DNA of 5,936 nucleotides from Desulfobulbaceae bacterium UBA5123. GTDB taxonomy: Bacteria; Desulfobacterota; Desulfobulbia; Desulfobulbales; UBA5123. The stretch covers positions 1-5,936 of the forward strand of contig DHYT01000149.1 in NCBI GenBank assembly GCA_002415465.1, given 5' to 3'. A program made the position numbers and the translations under genes. Each line of letters opens with the position of its first letter. Position 1 is the first letter of the stretch. Positions 4,965-5,936 of the stretch are shown piece by piece. The notes under the pieces were generated by a model. That model searched no databases. It saw only the letters and a list, made by a program, of their open reading frames with translations, and was not told the origin of the DNA.

Positions 4965-5936
4965 ATGAGTGCCGAAGAACAGAAGATTGAAAGCCTGATG
5001 AACGAACAACGTCTCTTTGCCCCGCCCGCCGACGGCAAGGAGCAGGCATACGTCAAGAGCATGGCGGAGTACGAGGCGATCTACCGCCGCTCCATGGAAG
5101 ACCCTGAAGGCTACTGGGGCGAGCGCGCCGGCGAGTTGCTCACCTGGGACAAGAAGTGGGACAAGGTCTTGCAGTCAGACATGAAAACCCCTTCGATCAA
5201 GTGGTTTGACGGCGGCAAGCTGAACGTCTCGGCCAACTGCCTCGACCGCCACCTCACCGACGGCCGCCGCAACAAGGCGGCCCTGATCTGGCAGGGCGAG
5301 CCCGAGGACGACGTCAAGGTTTACACCTATCAGATGCTTCACACCGAGGTCTGTCGTTTCGCCAACGTCCTGAAGGGGATGGGGGTCAAGAAGGGCGACC
5401 GGGTCGCCGTCTACCTGCCCATGATCCCGGAGCTTGCCATCACCCTGCTCGCCTGCACCAGGATCGGCGCGGTGCACAGCGTGGTGTTCGCCGGCTTCTC
5501 GGCCCAGAGCTTCAAGAGCCGGGTCCAGGACTGCGAGGCCAAGGTGGCGGTCACCGCCGACGCCGTGCTGCGGGCCGGCAAGACCATTCCGCTCAAGCCC
5601 AACGCCGACGCGGCCCTGGCCGAGTGTCCGTCCGTTGAGCGTTGCGTGGTGGTCAAGCGCGGCGGCAACGAGGTGGCGATGGACGCCAAGCGCGACGTCT
5701 GGTGGCACGAGGCCATGGCCGGTGACGCCATCACCGCCAACTGCGCGCCGGAGAGCATGGACGCCGAGGACCTCCTCTTCATCCTCTACACCTCCGGCTC
5801 CACCGGCAAGCCCAAGGGGGTGGTCCACACCACCGGCGGCTACCTCACCTACGCCGCCCATACCATGCAGTGCGTCTTTGACATCAAGGACAACGACGTC
5901 TACTGGTGTACCGCCGATATCGGCTGGGTCACGGGC
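4965..5936 (+). CDS. acs: Acetyl-CoA synthetase, AMP-forming (3' truncated by window edge)
   Basis: This enzyme converts acetate, ATP and CoA to acetyl-CoA, AMP and pyrophosphate via acetyl-AMP in the cytoplasm. It feeds acetate into central metabolism. The frame is open from ATG 4965 to the last base (324 codons), about half of the usual 650 residues. Seen: an ACAS N-terminal region ([20 protein letters not shown] at 36-55, then [10 protein letters not shown] and [20 protein letters not shown]). The AMP-binding core follows with [20 protein letters not shown] (144-163) and [12 protein letters not shown] (168-179). A CoA-contacting segment [15 protein letters not shown] (197-211) has R203 matching R191 of Salmonella Acs. 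The ATP-phosphate loop is [11 protein letters not shown] (275-285), and [10 protein letters not shown] (315-324) lies at the edge. The catalytic Lys targeted by acetylation would lie beyond the window. The start has a good ribosome site. It is divergent from mltA, and the leader carries dyads that may mediate regulation. Propionyl-CoA synthetase is less likely given the close match to Acs. Confidence 0.95.
   Translation, partial: MSAEEQKIESLMNEQRLFAPPADGKEQAYVKSMAEYEAIYRRSMEDPEGYWGERAGELLTWDKKWDKVLQSDMKTPSIKWFDGGKLNVSANCLDRHLTDGRRNKAALIWQGEPEDDVKVYTYQMLHTEVCRFANVLKGMGVKKGDRVAVYLPMIPELAITLLACTRIGAVHSVVFAGFSAQSFKSRVQDCEAKVAVTADAVLRAGKTIPLKPNADAALAECPSVERCVVVKRGGNEVAMDAKRDVWWHEAMAGDAITANCAPESMDAEDLLFILYTSGSTGKPKGVVHTTGGYLTYAAHTMQCVFDIKDNDVYWCTADIGWVTG

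Noticed and set aside
4820..5062. 80-codon minus-strand open frame across the acs start
   Set aside because: It covers the acs ribosome site and N-terminus on the wrong strand, and its product is Cys/Leu/Arg-rich with no family resemblance.
5175..5861. 228-codon minus-strand open frame opposite acs, and shorter ones nearby
   Set aside because: The + strand carries unmistakable acetyl-CoA synthetase motifs. The minus frame is repetitive Gly/Val/His/Asp-rich shadow sequence.

Overview
The window looks like ordinary chromosome of a GC-rich Gram-negative bacterium. The Gram-negative call rests on an MltA-type murein lytic transglycosylase and a type IV pilus ATPase of the PilT/PilU class. The protein flavours, including a zinc-ribbon/receiver-like protein beside a PilT-like gene and an Acs with an '[19 protein letters not shown]' N-terminus, would fit Desulfobacterota/Deltaproteobacteria. 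That lineage guess is inference only.

Layout from left to right. (1) The 3' three-quarters of recQ on the + strand (1-1386) enters at the His of the DEAH box and runs to the HRDC domain. (2) A strong hairpin with T-runs on both sides (about 1424-1465) separates recQ from a convergent minus-strand operon. (3) The operon is read right to left: mltA (4642-3494), a PilT/PilU-family ATPase gene (3497-2322) whose ATG overlaps the mltA stop in an ATGA, and, after 43 nt, a gene for a zinc-ribbon plus degenerate-receiver protein (2278-1490). (4) A roughly 320-nt AT-richer divergent intergenic region (4643-4964) holds candidate promoters for both directions, two adjacent palindromes and a hairpin-forming inverted repeat. 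(5) The 5' half of acs (AMP-forming acetyl-CoA synthetase) on the + strand (4965-5936) runs off the right edge.

The three flanking functions (RecQ in DNA repair, Acs in acetate activation, and the operon) have no obvious link to one another. Within the operon, a peptidoglycan-cleaving enzyme, a pilus retraction-type motor and a possible regulatory or adaptor protein could act together at the envelope. This is the most interesting idea in the window, but it is a hypothesis from gene order only. I see no CRISPR, transposon, phage, tRNA/rRNA or toxin-antitoxin signal, and no clearly new defence or mobile system.
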